DNA of 45,890 bases from Frankia sp. R82 (GTDB taxonomy: Bacteria > Actinomycetota > Actinomycetes > Frankiales > Frankiaceae), in the NCBI RefSeq assembly GCF_023716925.1, contig NZ_JAMQQG010000011.1:1-45890 (forward strand), given 5' to 3'. Below, one piece after another: positions 25,408 to 33,626 of the stretch. Position 1 is the stretch's first letter. Each line of letters opens with the position of its first letter. Made by a program: the position numbers and the translations under genes. The notes under the pieces were generated by a model. It searched no databases. It saw only the letters and a list, made by a program, of their open reading frames with translations, and had not been told where the DNA came from.

Positions 25408-25926
25408 TCAGGCTCCCCGCCGCTCGAGGATGCCGCGTAGCAGGGCGGCTTGGCCGACGTGCTGCAGGTCGTCCGCGATCACACTGATCAGGCGGACGCC
25501 GAGGGTGACCGGCGGCTCCCAGCGCCGGTCGACGACCCGGTCGAAGTCGGCCGCGGCGAGAGTGGCCAGATAGCTGACGGTCTGGTCGTGGACTGCCTCG
25601 TGGTAGGCGACGAGCAGGTCGGGGTCGTCGACCTGAACCGCATCGACCTGGGCGGACGTGTGCCCGTAGCCGATGGACGAGGTGTCCAGCCCCAGGGCGA
25701 ACCGGTCGGCGAAACCCTGGGCCGTCCAGACCTGGTCGAGGCCGGCGACCTCGGCGACATGGTCGTCCTGCACCCGGGTGAGATGCCAGATCAGCCAGGC
25801 GATCGAGTTGGCTGAGCCGTCGACGCGGACGCCGAGGGTCAGACCGCTCAGCCCGGTGACGGCATCGCGGACCTCGTCGCGGATCCGCCCGAACGCGTCG
25901 GCCAGCAGATCGGAACCGTTCATCAC
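25408..25926 (-). CDS. DinB-fold / mycothiol-transferase-like protein (DUF664 type)
   Basis: 172 residues from GTG 25924-25926 (ATG next codon is possible); GGAGGG is 7 nt upstream of the GTG. The sequence NSIAWLIWHLTRVQDDHVAEVAG has the metal-ligand His pair of the DinB/YfiT four-helix bundle, and ISVIADDLQHVGQAALLRGIL supplies the third His. Related actinobacterial enzymes transfer mycothiol or maleylpyruvate, using zinc; bacillithiol homologues include BstA. Because mshC is in the same window, mycothiol is available in this organism. The substrate is unknown. The tandem GGTACCGGT site lies upstream. Confidence 0.85.
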   Translation of the reverse strand: MMNGSDLLADAFGRIRDEVRDAVTGLSGLTLGVRVDGSANSIAWLIWHLTRVQDDHVAEVAGLDQVWTAQGFADRFALGLDTSSIGYGHTSAQVDAVQVDDPDLLVAYHEAVHDQTVSYLATLAAADFDRVVDRRWEPPVTLGVRLISVIADDLQHVGQAALLRGILERRGA

Positions 25927-25951
25927 GTGGACTCCCTCCCGTGATCATTAC

Positions 25952-25969
25952 GGTACCGGTGGTACCGGT
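25952..25969. repeat. Tandem GGTACCGGT pair upstream of the DinB-type gene
   Basis: Two head-to-tail copies of the 9-mer GGTACCGGT, 26 bp before the DinB start. The copies make overlapping palindromes (ACCGGT, GGTACC), so this may be a binding site for a dimeric regulator. It is in the 5' flank of the minus-strand gene. Confidence 0.5.
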
Positions 25970-26006
25970 GCCGATCTTAGGTGTCGGCCGGGTGTCTGCG
26001 GGCTGA

Positions 26007-26846
26007 TCAGACCCGCCGTTTGAAGGCGCGCACCGCCAGCGGCGCGAACACCGCGACCAGGACCACGCCCCACACCAGCACGTGCCAGGTGGGGGTCAGC
26101 ACCGGGCCGCCGACGAACAGCCCGCGGGTCGCGTCCGCCAGCGCCGTCACCGGGTTGACCTTGACGAAGGCCTGCAGCCAGCCGGGCATCGTGTTGGTCT
26201 GGACGAAGACGTTGCTGACGAACGTGAGTGGAAAGATCAGCGTGAAGCCGAAGACCATCACCTTCTCCGGCTCGGACACGAGCATCCCGACCAGCACCGC
26301 GATCCACGACGCGCACAGCGCGAACAGCGCCACCAGCCCGACCGCGGCCAGGGCCTGCAGGGGTCCGGTCTCGATGCGGAAGCCGAGGATGTAGCCGAGG
26401 CCGAGCAGGATGCCGATGGCCCACACCTGCTTGGCGAGGTCCGCGAGGATCCGTCCGGCCAGCGGCGCCGAACGGGCGATCGGCAGGGACCGCAGCCGGT
26501 CGAACACGCCCTTGGTGAGGTCGGTGTTCAGGCCGGTGCCGGTGTTCAACGTGGCGAACAGGGTGTTCTGGACGATCAGGCCGGGCAGCGCGAACGTCAG
26601 GTACTCGCTGGTCGACCCGGAGATCGCGCCGCCGAACACGTAGGTGAACAGCAGCAGGAACATCAGCGGTTGGACGCTGAAGTCGATCAGTTCCATCGGG
26701 TTGTGCTTGACCTGGACGAGGTTGCGCCAGGCCAGCGTGCGCACATGGCGCAGTGTCTCCAGCGGGCTGACCCGGGCCGGGCCGGGATCGGGCCACACCG
26801 CGCGGCGAGTGGACGGCTCGGGCAGGACGGCGGTCACCGTGGACAT
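26007..26846 (-). CDS. ABC-2 type exporter permease, DrrB-like
   Basis: 279 residues, ATG 26844-26846. Six hydrophobic segments can be seen, beginning with PMELIDFSVQPLMFLLLFTYVFGG, the DrrB family opening. LPGLIVQNTLFATLNTGTGLNTDLTKGVFDRLRSLPIARSA is the conserved ABC-2 coupling region. The last helix ends AVRAFKRRV. Partner of the ATPase whose stop is 5 nt upstream. DrrAB pairs export daunorubicin-type drugs or, in mycobacteria, lipids (PDIM); the substrate here is not known. Length is normal. A short GCGGG-CTGATCAG-ACCCGC palindrome near the stop may terminate transcription. Confidence 0.92.
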   Translation of the reverse strand: MSTVTAVLPEPSTRRAVWPDPGPARVSPLETLRHVRTLAWRNLVQVKHNPMELIDFSVQPLMFLLLFTYVFGGAISGSTSEYLTFALPGLIVQNTLFATLNTGTGLNTDLTKGVFDRLRSLPIARSAPLAGRILADLAKQVWAIGILLGLGYILGFRIETGPLQALAAVGLVALFALCASWIAVLVGMLVSEPEKVMVFGFTLIFPLTFVSNVFVQTNTMPGWLQAFVKVNPVTALADATRGLFVGGPVLTPTWHVLVWGVVLVAVFAPLAVRAFKRRV

Positions 26847-26851
26847 GGCGG

Positions 26852-27943
26852 TCAGCTCCTGGTCGCCGCGGGAATCCGCGCGGCGGGGTCGTCATCGTCG
26901 TCTGAGGTGGAACGGGTGCCGGCGGGGGAGTCGGCTGCGGCCGGAGAACCGTCATCGCCGGTGCCGGTGCCGGTGCCGCCGCCCGCCGGCTCGGCGGGGT
27001 GACCGGTGAGGGCGAGGAAGACCTCGTCCAGGCTGGAACTACGCAGGGTGATCTCACCGACGGTGACGCCGGCATCGTCGAGCCGGCGCACCACCGCGGG
27101 CAGCGTCGCCGGATCGGTCACCCGGGCGCTGACCAGAGTGCCGGCGACCTCGGGGCTCGTGTCGAGGACGGCGGCGACAGCGGACACGACCAGCGGCAGA
27201 TCGGCCTCGGCCGCCGGGCGCACCGCAAGAGTCTGCGCCCCGGTCTGCCGCTTGAGCTCCTCCGGTGAACCCTGGGCGATGATCCGACCGTGGTCGACGA
27301 CGGCGATGTCATCGGCGAGCTGGTCGGCCTCCTCCAGATACTGGGTGGTCAGCAGCACTGTGACCCCGTGCACGCCGACGAGGTCGCGGACCACCTCCCA
27401 CATCTCGTTGCGGCTGCGTGGGTCCAGCCCGGTGGTCGGCTCGTCGAGGAACAGCAGGCGGGGCCGCCCGACCAGGCTCGCGGCGAGGTCGAGGCGCCGG
27501 CGCATCCCGCCGGAGTAGGTCTTCGCCGACCGGTCGGCGGAGTCGGACAGCCGGAACTCGGCGAGCAGCTCGCGGGCCCGCTGTTTCGCCTGCGGACGGG
27601 ACAGCCCGAGCAGTCGGCCGATCATCAGCAGGTTCTCGGTACCGGTGAGCATCTCGTCGACCGACGCGTACTGCCCGGTCAGCCCGACCAGACGGCGCAC
27701 CCGGTGGCCGTCGTGGCGGACGTCGTAACCGCCCACGAACGCGGTGCCGGCATCCGGGCGGACCAGGGTGGCGAGCACCCGTACCGCCGTCGTCTTGCCG
27801 GCACCGTTCGGCCCCAGCAGCCCGAAGACGGTGCCGGCCGGCACCTCCAGGTCCACTCCGGCCAGCGCCGTGGTCTCGCCATACCGCTTGACCAGGCCTT
27901 CGGTGACGATCGCGGGGATCGTCTGTTCGTCTCGAACCGTCAT
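26852..27943 (-). CDS. ABC transporter ATPase, DrrA-like
   Basis: 363 residues from ATG 27941-27943; two further in-frame starts up to 27967 lie in a repeated LAGM motif and are less likely, although ribosome-site support is weak for all. Walker A GPNGAGKT, Q-loop VGLTGQYASVDEML, signature YSGGMRRRLDLA, Walker B LLFLDEPTTGLD and switch TTQYLEEADQLADD all belong to the DrrA family; the C-terminal domain ends SSLDEVFLALTGHPAE. The last 50 residues are a Gly/Asp/Pro-rich acidic tail unique to this protein. It powers the DrrB-type permease just downstream. Confidence 0.92.
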   Translation of the reverse strand: MTVRDEQTIPAIVTEGLVKRYGETTALAGVDLEVPAGTVFGLLGPNGAGKTTAVRVLATLVRPDAGTAFVGGYDVRHDGHRVRRLVGLTGQYASVDEMLTGTENLLMIGRLLGLSRPQAKQRARELLAEFRLSDSADRSAKTYSGGMRRRLDLAASLVGRPRLLFLDEPTTGLDPRSRNEMWEVVRDLVGVHGVTVLLTTQYLEEADQLADDIAVVDHGRIIAQGSPEELKRQTGAQTLAVRPAAEADLPLVVSAVAAVLDTSPEVAGTLVSARVTDPATLPAVVRRLDDAGVTVGEITLRSSSLDEVFLALTGHPAEPAGGGTGTGTGDDGSPAAADSPAGTRSTSDDDDDPAARIPAATRS

Positions 27944-28014
27944 GCCCGCCAGCATGCCCGCCAGCACCGACAGTTTGACGACTCACCGCGGTCTCCCGGC
28001 TGTCAGCGGCGACA

Positions 28015-28070
28015 ACCCGCTGGCAACCCGCTGACCACCGGCCGGCAGATCGCTGGCGCTGCCAGCGGGT
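28015..28070 (-). terminator. Inverted repeat between aldo/keto reductase and drrA-like gene
   Basis: Perfect 11-bp arms (ACCCGCTGGCA 28015-28025, complement 28060-28070) around 34 nt, 21 bp past the stop of the minus-strand reductase gene. Likely terminates that gene; it could also affect the downstream drrA-like leader. Confidence 0.5.
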
Positions 28071-28090
28071 GTCCGGGCCGGTCGGTCAGG

Positions 28091-29131
28091 TCAGCGGCGG
28101 CGGCGATCGGGGTCGAGTGCCGGGCTGCGGTCGAAGTGGTTGACGCCGCTGATGTCGGTGCCCGGCGGTACGACCTTGTCGATCGCGTCCAGGGTCGCCG
28201 GGTCCAGGACGACGTCGGCGGCGCCGAGGAGATCCTCGAGCTGCGTCATCGTCTTCGGCCCGATGATCGCGGATGTGATGGCCGGGTGGGCGTCGACGAA
28301 CGCCAGCGCCAGGTGGGTCAGCGACAGACCGGCCTGCTCGGCGATCGTGATCAGCGACTCCACCGCGTCGTACCGGGCGGGTGTGCTGGGATCGGCGTCG
28401 AGGTCGGCGTTCGGTCGGATCCGGGAGAACGGGCCGTCCTTGCCGTAACGCGAGCCGTTCGGGGTGTCCTGACCGCGGCGGTACTTGCCGGTCAGCCAGC
28501 CGCCGGCCAGCGGGCTCCACGGGATGACGCCCAGGTCGTGGCGCTGCGCCGCCGGCAGCACCGCCTCCTCGATCCTGCGGGCGAAGATGGAGTACTGCGG
28601 CTGTTCGCAGACGAACCGCTCGCTGCTCCGGCGGCGCGCCGCCCACTGCGCCTCGACGATCCAGTCCGCGGGGAACGTCGAGGAGCCCAGGTAGCGCACC
28701 TTGCCCGCCCGCACCAGATCGGTCAGGGCTCCCAGGGTGTCCTCGAGGTCGACGTCCCAGTCGAGGCGATGGATCTGGTAGAGATCGATGTGATCGGTGT
28801 CGAGGCGGCGCAGGCTGTCCTCGACGGCCCGGATGATCCAGCGCCGCGAGCCGCCACGGTGGTTGCGCTCGTCGCCCATCGGGTTGAAGAACTTCGTGGC
28901 GAGCACGACGTCGTCCCGGCGGCCCTGCAGGGCCCGCCCGACGATCTCCTCGCTGACGCCCTGTGAGTAGACGTCGGCGGTGTCGATGAAGTTGATCCCG
29001 GCGTCAAGCGCCCGGTGGATGATGCGGACGGCTTCGTCCTGGTCGTTGTTGCCGATCGGGCCGAACATCATCGCGCCCAGGCACTGGGTACTGACCTCGA
29101 CTCCGGTCCGGGCCAGCTTGCGGTACCGCAT
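28091..29131 (-). CDS. Aldo/keto reductase
   Basis: 346 residues from ATG 29129-29131; GGAGG is 10 nt upstream. MRYRKLARTGVEVSTQCLGAMMFG is the standard AKR start. The catalytic tetrad can be placed at Asp50, Tyr55, Lys80 and His121 (FIDTADVY, LATKF, YQIHR). IGPKTMTQLEDLLGAADVVL near the end carries the NADPH-binding motif of the YhdN/AKR11-12-like branch. Cytoplasmic (beta/alpha)8 oxidoreductase acting on aldehydes or ketones; natural substrate unknown. Monocistronic by its neighbours. Length normal. Confidence 0.93.
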   Translation of the reverse strand: MRYRKLARTGVEVSTQCLGAMMFGPIGNNDQDEAVRIIHRALDAGINFIDTADVYSQGVSEEIVGRALQGRRDDVVLATKFFNPMGDERNHRGGSRRWIIRAVEDSLRRLDTDHIDLYQIHRLDWDVDLEDTLGALTDLVRAGKVRYLGSSTFPADWIVEAQWAARRRSSERFVCEQPQYSIFARRIEEAVLPAAQRHDLGVIPWSPLAGGWLTGKYRRGQDTPNGSRYGKDGPFSRIRPNADLDADPSTPARYDAVESLITIAEQAGLSLTHLALAFVDAHPAITSAIIGPKTMTQLEDLLGAADVVLDPATLDAIDKVVPPGTDISGVNHFDRSPALDPDRRRR

Positions 29132-29345
29132 GGGGATGCTGCCTCCTGCGCTGTCGTCTGCTGTCGTCGCTCTGTGCTGTCGTCGATCACGGTTGCCGCT
29201 CGAGGTCATCGGTGAATCGAGGACGTCAGCGACATCGCGGCTGGCGTCCACGTCACGGGAGGTGCCCTGTCGACCGTAGCGACTTCGCCCCATGGGCAGT
29301 AGCCTTACGGCGCGTAGCAGTGTTGGCGCGCAGGGGAGGTCCAGG

Positions 29346-30494
29346 GTGCAGCGCACGCTGTTCGACGCCGACCATGAGCTGTTCCGTGCGTCGGTGCGGG
29401 CCTTCGTCGAGCGGACGATCGAGCCCGGCCTGCCGACGTACATGGCCGAGCGGCTGATCGACCGGGCGGCCTGGCGGGAGGCCGGCGAGGCAGGTTTTCT
29501 CGGTGTCGGCATTCCCGAGGAGCTCGGCGGCAGCGGCGTCGGCGACTACCGGTTCAACGCCGTCTGGCTGGAGGAACTGGCGAAGGCCAGCCTCGGCGTC
29601 GCCACCTCGTTCAGCCTGCACACCGACATCGTCGCGCCGTACCTGGTCGAGCTCACCACGCCGCAGCAGCGCACCCGCTGGCTGCCCGGGTTCTGCGCCG
29701 GGGACATCGTCACCGCGATCGGGATGACCGAACCGTCCGGCGGGTCGGACCTGGCCGCGCTGCGCACCACCGCCGTCCGGGACGGCGACGACTGGATCAT
29801 CAACGGGTCGAAGACGTTCATCACCAACGGTTCCTCGGCGGAGCTCGTCATCGTCGCCGCCCGCACCAACCCGGACGCCAAGGCCGCCCGCGGCATCACC
29901 CTGTTCGCCGTCGAGGAGGGCATGCCCGGCTTCACCCGCGGTCGCAAGCTCGACAAGGTCGGCCAGCACGAGGCGGACACCGCCGAGCTGTTCTTCACCG
30001 ACCTGCGGGTCGGCGCGGACGCGGTGCTCGGCGAGGTCGACCGCGGCTTCGTGGCGATGATGGAACGCCTGCCGCAGGAGCGGATCAGCTGCGCGATCAC
30101 CAACCTCGCCCACGCCGACGCGATCCTCGCCGAGACCATCACCTACGCCCGCGAGCGCCGGGCGTTCGGCGCGCCGATCGGCAGCTTCCAGCACAACAAG
30201 TTCCTGTTCGCCGAACTCGTCACCCAGCTCGACGTCGCCCAGGCGTTCATCGACGCCTGCGTGCTCGCGCACAGCGCCGGCGAGCTGTCCGCGGTGGATG
30301 CGGCCAAGGCGAAATGGTGGTCGTCGCAGGTGCAGAACGACGTGCTCGACGCCTGCGTCCAGCTGCACGGCGGCTACGGCTACATGACCGAGTACCGCGC
30401 GGCCCGCGCCTGGATGGACGGCCGGGTCACCCGCATCTGGGCCGGCTCGAACGAGATCATGAAGGAGATCATCGGCCGCGATCTCGGCTTCTGA
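29346..30494 (+). CDS. Acyl-CoA dehydrogenase (FadE type)
   Basis: 382 residues from GTG 29346, with GGGGAGG about 6 nt upstream; an earlier in-frame ATG at 29292 would add 18 unrelated residues. FAD-binding motifs AIGMTEPSGGSDLAAL and DDWIINGSKTFITNG, the FG-motif ERRAFGAPIGSFQ, and QLHGGYGYMTEYRAARAWMDGRVTRIWAGSNEIMKEIIGR are all present. In the last block, Ala occupies the position where short/medium-chain enzymes have the catalytic Glu (WAGS for YEGT); the base may instead be in helix G as in isovaleryl- or long-chain types. It oxidises acyl-CoA at C2-C3 and passes electrons to ETF. Substrate not assigned. Confidence 0.93.
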   Translation: MQRTLFDADHELFRASVRAFVERTIEPGLPTYMAERLIDRAAWREAGEAGFLGVGIPEELGGSGVGDYRFNAVWLEELAKASLGVATSFSLHTDIVAPYLVELTTPQQRTRWLPGFCAGDIVTAIGMTEPSGGSDLAALRTTAVRDGDDWIINGSKTFITNGSSAELVIVAARTNPDAKAARGITLFAVEEGMPGFTRGRKLDKVGQHEADTAELFFTDLRVGADAVLGEVDRGFVAMMERLPQERISCAITNLAHADAILAETITYARERRAFGAPIGSFQHNKFLFAELVTQLDVAQAFIDACVLAHSAGELSAVDAAKAKWWSSQVQNDVLDACVQLHGGYGYMTEYRAARAWMDGRVTRIWAGSNEIMKEIIGRDLGF

Positions 30495-30499
30495 GTACT

Positions 30500-30516
30500 C
30501 CGGTCGGCCCGACCGG
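30500..30516 (+). terminator. Hairpin after the acyl-CoA dehydrogenase
   Basis: Stem CCGGTCG/CGACCGG (7 bp) with a 3-nt loop, 5 nt past the stop codon; no U-run. Confidence 0.5.
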
Positions 30517-30827
30517 CGGATTCCAGCCGCGTCGCGCGGGTGGCGGCTCGTTCCGGCCGGTTCCCCCGTCCTCCGATTGGTTCTCCCCAGCTCTCGCCGG
30601 CATTCCTGGGTCGATGCGCGAGGATGCTATAGTTCCCGGGAAATCCGTTGTTCTTCCGCGTTTCGGACACGGATCGGGGGGCCCGTGTTCCATCAGTGCC
30701 GAACTTCGCCGTGGCCGTTGGCATGCCGCTGGCGGAGCTTCGACGGATCAGTGAGCCGGCCGGCTCCGGCCAGGCCCGGAGCGCGGGTCGAGGCGTTTTC
30801 TGGTGCTGGCGCCAGCGCGAGGCTGGC
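30517..30827 (+). other. Long leader region of the kinase-Hsp70 unit
   Basis: 311 bp before the kinase start. It holds an extended -10 candidate (listed separately) and, at 30665-30690, a hairpin with ACACGG/CCGTGT arms and a 10-nt G-rich loop. If transcription starts near 30640 the 5' leader is about 190 nt, unusually long here, so leader-level control is possible. The frame is open through this region, but an N-terminal extension would bear no relation to kinases. Confidence 0.4.
30628..30633 (+). promoter_or_regulatory. Extended -10 promoter candidate (TGC-TATAGT)
   Basis: TATAGT preceded by TGC forms an extended -10 element, in an otherwise GC-rich stretch. No good -35 hexamer is seen 16-18 nt upstream. 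It is the best promoter candidate for the kinase-Hsp70-coiled-coil unit. Confidence 0.35.
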
Positions 30828-31754
30828 ATGAGGGGCGGGTACGGGCTCGGCCCCTACGATCCGCGGTGGATCGGGCCGTACCGCGTCGACGGCCTGCTCG
30901 GCCAGGGCGGTATGGGCCGCGTCTATCTCGGACGTGATCCGGTGGACCGGCCGGTCGCCATCAAGGTGATCAAAGACGACCTCGCCGGAAACGCGGAGTA
31001 CCTGCGGCGTTTCCGCGAGGAGGCAGCCAACGCGCGGCGCATCGCCCGCCAGCACACCGCCCAGGTGCTCGACTTCAACGTCGACCGCGGTTCGCCCTAT
31101 CTGGTGACCGAGTACGTCGAAGGTCCGACGCTACGTGACCGGATTCGCCACGGCCGGCCGATCGTCGGCTCCGAACTCGACCAGCTCGCCTTCGTGCTGG
31201 CCACTGCGCTGCAGGCGATGCACCAGGTCGGGCTGATCCACCGCGATCTCAAACCGGAGAACGTCATCCTGTCGTCGATGGGCCCACGCGTCATCGACTT
31301 CGGGGTGGCCCGGGTCTCGGACGGCCCGCATGAACCGGACCGGAACTCGACCTTCGTCGGCACCCTCGGGTACATCGCCCCCGAGATCCTGGCGAGCAGA
31401 CCCGCGACGGCGAAGGTCGACATCTTCGCCTGGGGGGCGACGGTCGCCTTCGCCGGTACCGGTCGGCCGACGTTCGGCGACGGAAACATCGAACAGCGCC
31501 GGTACCGCACCCTTGGGCAGGCTCCGGACCTCAGCGGACTCGAACTGCCGCTGCGGGACGTGGTCGATCGTGCCCTGCACAAGTCGCCGGCGATGCGTCC
31601 GTCCGCAGCCGATCTGGTCCGGGTGCTCAACGGTGGCGCGGCGCTGGGCGCCGGGACGGACGAGCTGTCGGCCGGCCTCGACGGTGAACTGCCACCGCGC
31701 CCGGAACGTGAGCTCACCCTGGAGCAGGAAATTCTTCGCAGAATGGGGATGTAG
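30828..31754 (+). CDS. Soluble Ser/Thr protein kinase (Hanks type) linked to an Hsp70
   Basis: 308 residues from ATG 30828 (GAGG 6 nt upstream). All kinase elements are present: Gly loop GQGGMG (25-30), catalytic Lys46 in VAIK, HRDLKPEN (138-145), DFG (157-159), APE (184-186). The sequence is intact and should be active. Unlike PknB-type kinases there is no membrane helix or PASTA domain after the catalytic domain; only about 40 residues follow the fold, with an acidic helix at the very end (TLEQEILRRMGM). The segment around residue 175, before APE, holds Ser/Thr for activation-loop autophosphorylation. The stop TAG is directly followed by the GTG of the Hsp70-like gene (0 nt), which argues for coupled translation and a common role. 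The chaperone-like protein or the third gene product are plausible substrates; this is inference. Confidence 0.9.
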   Translation: MRGGYGLGPYDPRWIGPYRVDGLLGQGGMGRVYLGRDPVDRPVAIKVIKDDLAGNAEYLRRFREEAANARRIARQHTAQVLDFNVDRGSPYLVTEYVEGPTLRDRIRHGRPIVGSELDQLAFVLATALQAMHQVGLIHRDLKPENVILSSMGPRVIDFGVARVSDGPHEPDRNSTFVGTLGYIAPEILASRPATAKVDIFAWGATVAFAGTGRPTFGDGNIEQRRYRTLGQAPDLSGLELPLRDVVDRALHKSPAMRPSAADLVRVLNGGAALGAGTDELSAGLDGELPPRPERELTLEQEILRRMGM

Positions 31755-33626
31755 GTGCACGGAGCAGCGCCGTCGATCGTCGCCGCCGTTGATTTCGGCA
31801 CCTTTGGCTCCGGCTATGCCTGGGCGTTGAAGAATCCGGCCGGCACCTACATCCCGAGCCATGACATCAACTGCAACGACCAGTGGAAGGGTGCGGATTC
31901 CGGATATCCCAAGAATCGCAGCGCGATTCTGCTGGGCGACCAGGGCGAGACCCTGGCCTGGGGCTACGAGGCGCTCAACCGTTACACCGACGGGGGCGAG
32001 CAGGCGGGCGGCTTCGCCGTCGACTTCAAGATGCGGCTTGCCTCCGGCGACGGTCCGGGCGCGGGGCCGGGCACAGCTCCGCAGGCGGGGTCGGGCAGTG
32101 GTCCGGGTGGTCGGCCCGGGAGTGGTCCGGGGAGTACCCCGAGCCAGGCCGAGGGCGGTCGCAACGAGACCGGCCGGTCGACCGAGCATCTCATTGCGGC
32201 CTATCTGCGCGAGCTCCACACCGTCGCCCGTCAGCACATTCTGCGGGCCGGGTACGGTGATCTGCCGATTTCCTGGTACCTCAGCGTGCCTGCCATCTGG
32301 AGTGACTTCGACCGGCAGGTCATGCGCCGGGCCGCGATGGCGGCCGGTCTCCCCGCCGACCCGTACCGGTTGTCGATCGTTCTTGAACCGGAGGCGGCCG
32401 CGCTGTACTGCATGGCCAGCGAGGCCCGCGCCGGCGGTTTCGGCCCGGCCGGCCCGGTCGGTGTGCCCGGTCCGGCCCAGGTCGCCGGGCTGGGCACACC
32501 GCGGCACCGGCCGGGCTCCCGGTTCGTCATCGTCGACTGCGGTGGCGGCACCACCGACCTCGTCCCACTGACGATGCGTTCCGACGGCACCTTCGACCAG
32601 ATCGGCGTGGCCACCGGGGACACGTCCGGGGCGAACCGGGTCACCCGGCAGTTCACCGTGTCCGTGCTGGCCGAGCGGCTGGGCCGCCCGACACTGCTGC
32701 ACCTGGTGAAGGCGGAACCGAAGGCCGTCAACGAGCTGATGCGGGCCTGGGAGAAGGCCCGCGACGTCTTCGACCCCGCGCAGCGCACCCCCCTGCGGAT
32801 CGAGCTGTCCATGCGGCTGTGGAAGGCGCTTCCCGGGTCGGCCCGCGCACAGCTCGCCGCCACGCAGAACGGTGAGAACGAGGCGATCCTGCTGTCCGCG
32901 GCCCAAACCCGGGCCCTGCTCGACACGTCGGTCGACCCGATCTGCGCCCTGGTGGACGAGCAGCTGCACCGGATCGCCGAGCAGGCCAGCACGCGCGGGC
33001 CGGGCGATCCGGACGAGCCGACCGCGGTCTGTCTCGTCGGGGGATTCGCCAACTCGCGGTACCTGCAGCAGCGGCTCGCCACGGTGGTCGAGGGACGGGC
33101 CCGGCTGTTCGTGCCACCGCGACCGGAGAACGCCGTCCTGTTCGGCGCGGTGCAGTACGGCAACAACCCGGCGCGGATCCGTTCCCGCACAGCCGCGCGG
33201 ACCTACGGCTACGGTCTGCTGGACGCGTTCGATCCCGCCCTTGATCCTCCCGAGCGGTTGTACCTCAACGCGGAGAAGAAGGCCCTGTGCAAGGGGCGGT
33301 TCCGCGTCCTGGTCCGACGTGGAGAGATCATTCCGGTCGGGAGTGAGAAAACCTCACGGGTCTATCCCCGCGAGGGGAACCAGACCCGGATGAAGCTGTC
33401 GTTCTTCTCCTCGGACGAGGACGATCCGCGCTACGTCGACGATGGCCGGGTGAGCGAGGTCGGCTTCGTGACCATCTTCCTGCCCGACGTCGGGAACCGG
33501 CGGTACACCGCCCGGGAACGCGCCATCGATGTCAGGACGATCTTCGGTGAGACGGTGATCCGGGTGCAGGCGGTCGATCTCGCCACCGGTTACCAGACCG
33601 ATGCGGAGATCGAGTTCACCGCATGA
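31755..33626 (+). CDS. HSPA12-like divergent Hsp70 (actin-ATPase fold)
   Basis: 623 residues from GTG 31755. Phosphate-1 loop AVDFGTFGSGYAWAL (11-25), LSVPAIWSDFDRQVMRRAA (176-194), LEPEAAALYCM (210-220), phosphate-2 loop VIVDCGGGTTDLV (258-270) and adenosine loop VCLVGGFANSRYLQQRL follow the Hsp70/actin plan. The FGTFGSGYA form, the Trp-containing segment and the C-terminal YGYGLLDAFDP...RFRVLVRRGEIIPVGS block match the animal HSPA12A/B branch and its bacterial relatives, not DnaK. Two insertions are visible: a Gly/Pro-rich loop at 97-140 and a smaller one at 225-255. The C-terminus (about 480-623) is a beta-rich domain without the DnaK helical lid or its EEVD-like tail. Third-gene ATG overlaps the stop. 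Chaperone, sensor or scaffold roles are all open; no DnaJ is nearby. Confidence 0.88.
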   Translation: MHGAAPSIVAAVDFGTFGSGYAWALKNPAGTYIPSHDINCNDQWKGADSGYPKNRSAILLGDQGETLAWGYEALNRYTDGGEQAGGFAVDFKMRLASGDGPGAGPGTAPQAGSGSGPGGRPGSGPGSTPSQAEGGRNETGRSTEHLIAAYLRELHTVARQHILRAGYGDLPISWYLSVPAIWSDFDRQVMRRAAMAAGLPADPYRLSIVLEPEAAALYCMASEARAGGFGPAGPVGVPGPAQVAGLGTPRHRPGSRFVIVDCGGGTTDLVPLTMRSDGTFDQIGVATGDTSGANRVTRQFTVSVLAERLGRPTLLHLVKAEPKAVNELMRAWEKARDVFDPAQRTPLRIELSMRLWKALPGSARAQLAATQNGENEAILLSAAQTRALLDTSVDPICALVDEQLHRIAEQASTRGPGDPDEPTAVCLVGGFANSRYLQQRLATVVEGRARLFVPPRPENAVLFGAVQYGNNPARIRSRTAARTYGYGLLDAFDPALDPPERLYLNAEKKALCKGRFRVLVRRGEIIPVGSEKTSRVYPREGNQTRMKLSFFSSDEDDPRYVDDGRVSEVGFVTIFLPDVGNRRYTARERAIDVRTIFGETVIRVQAVDLATGYQTDAEIEFTA

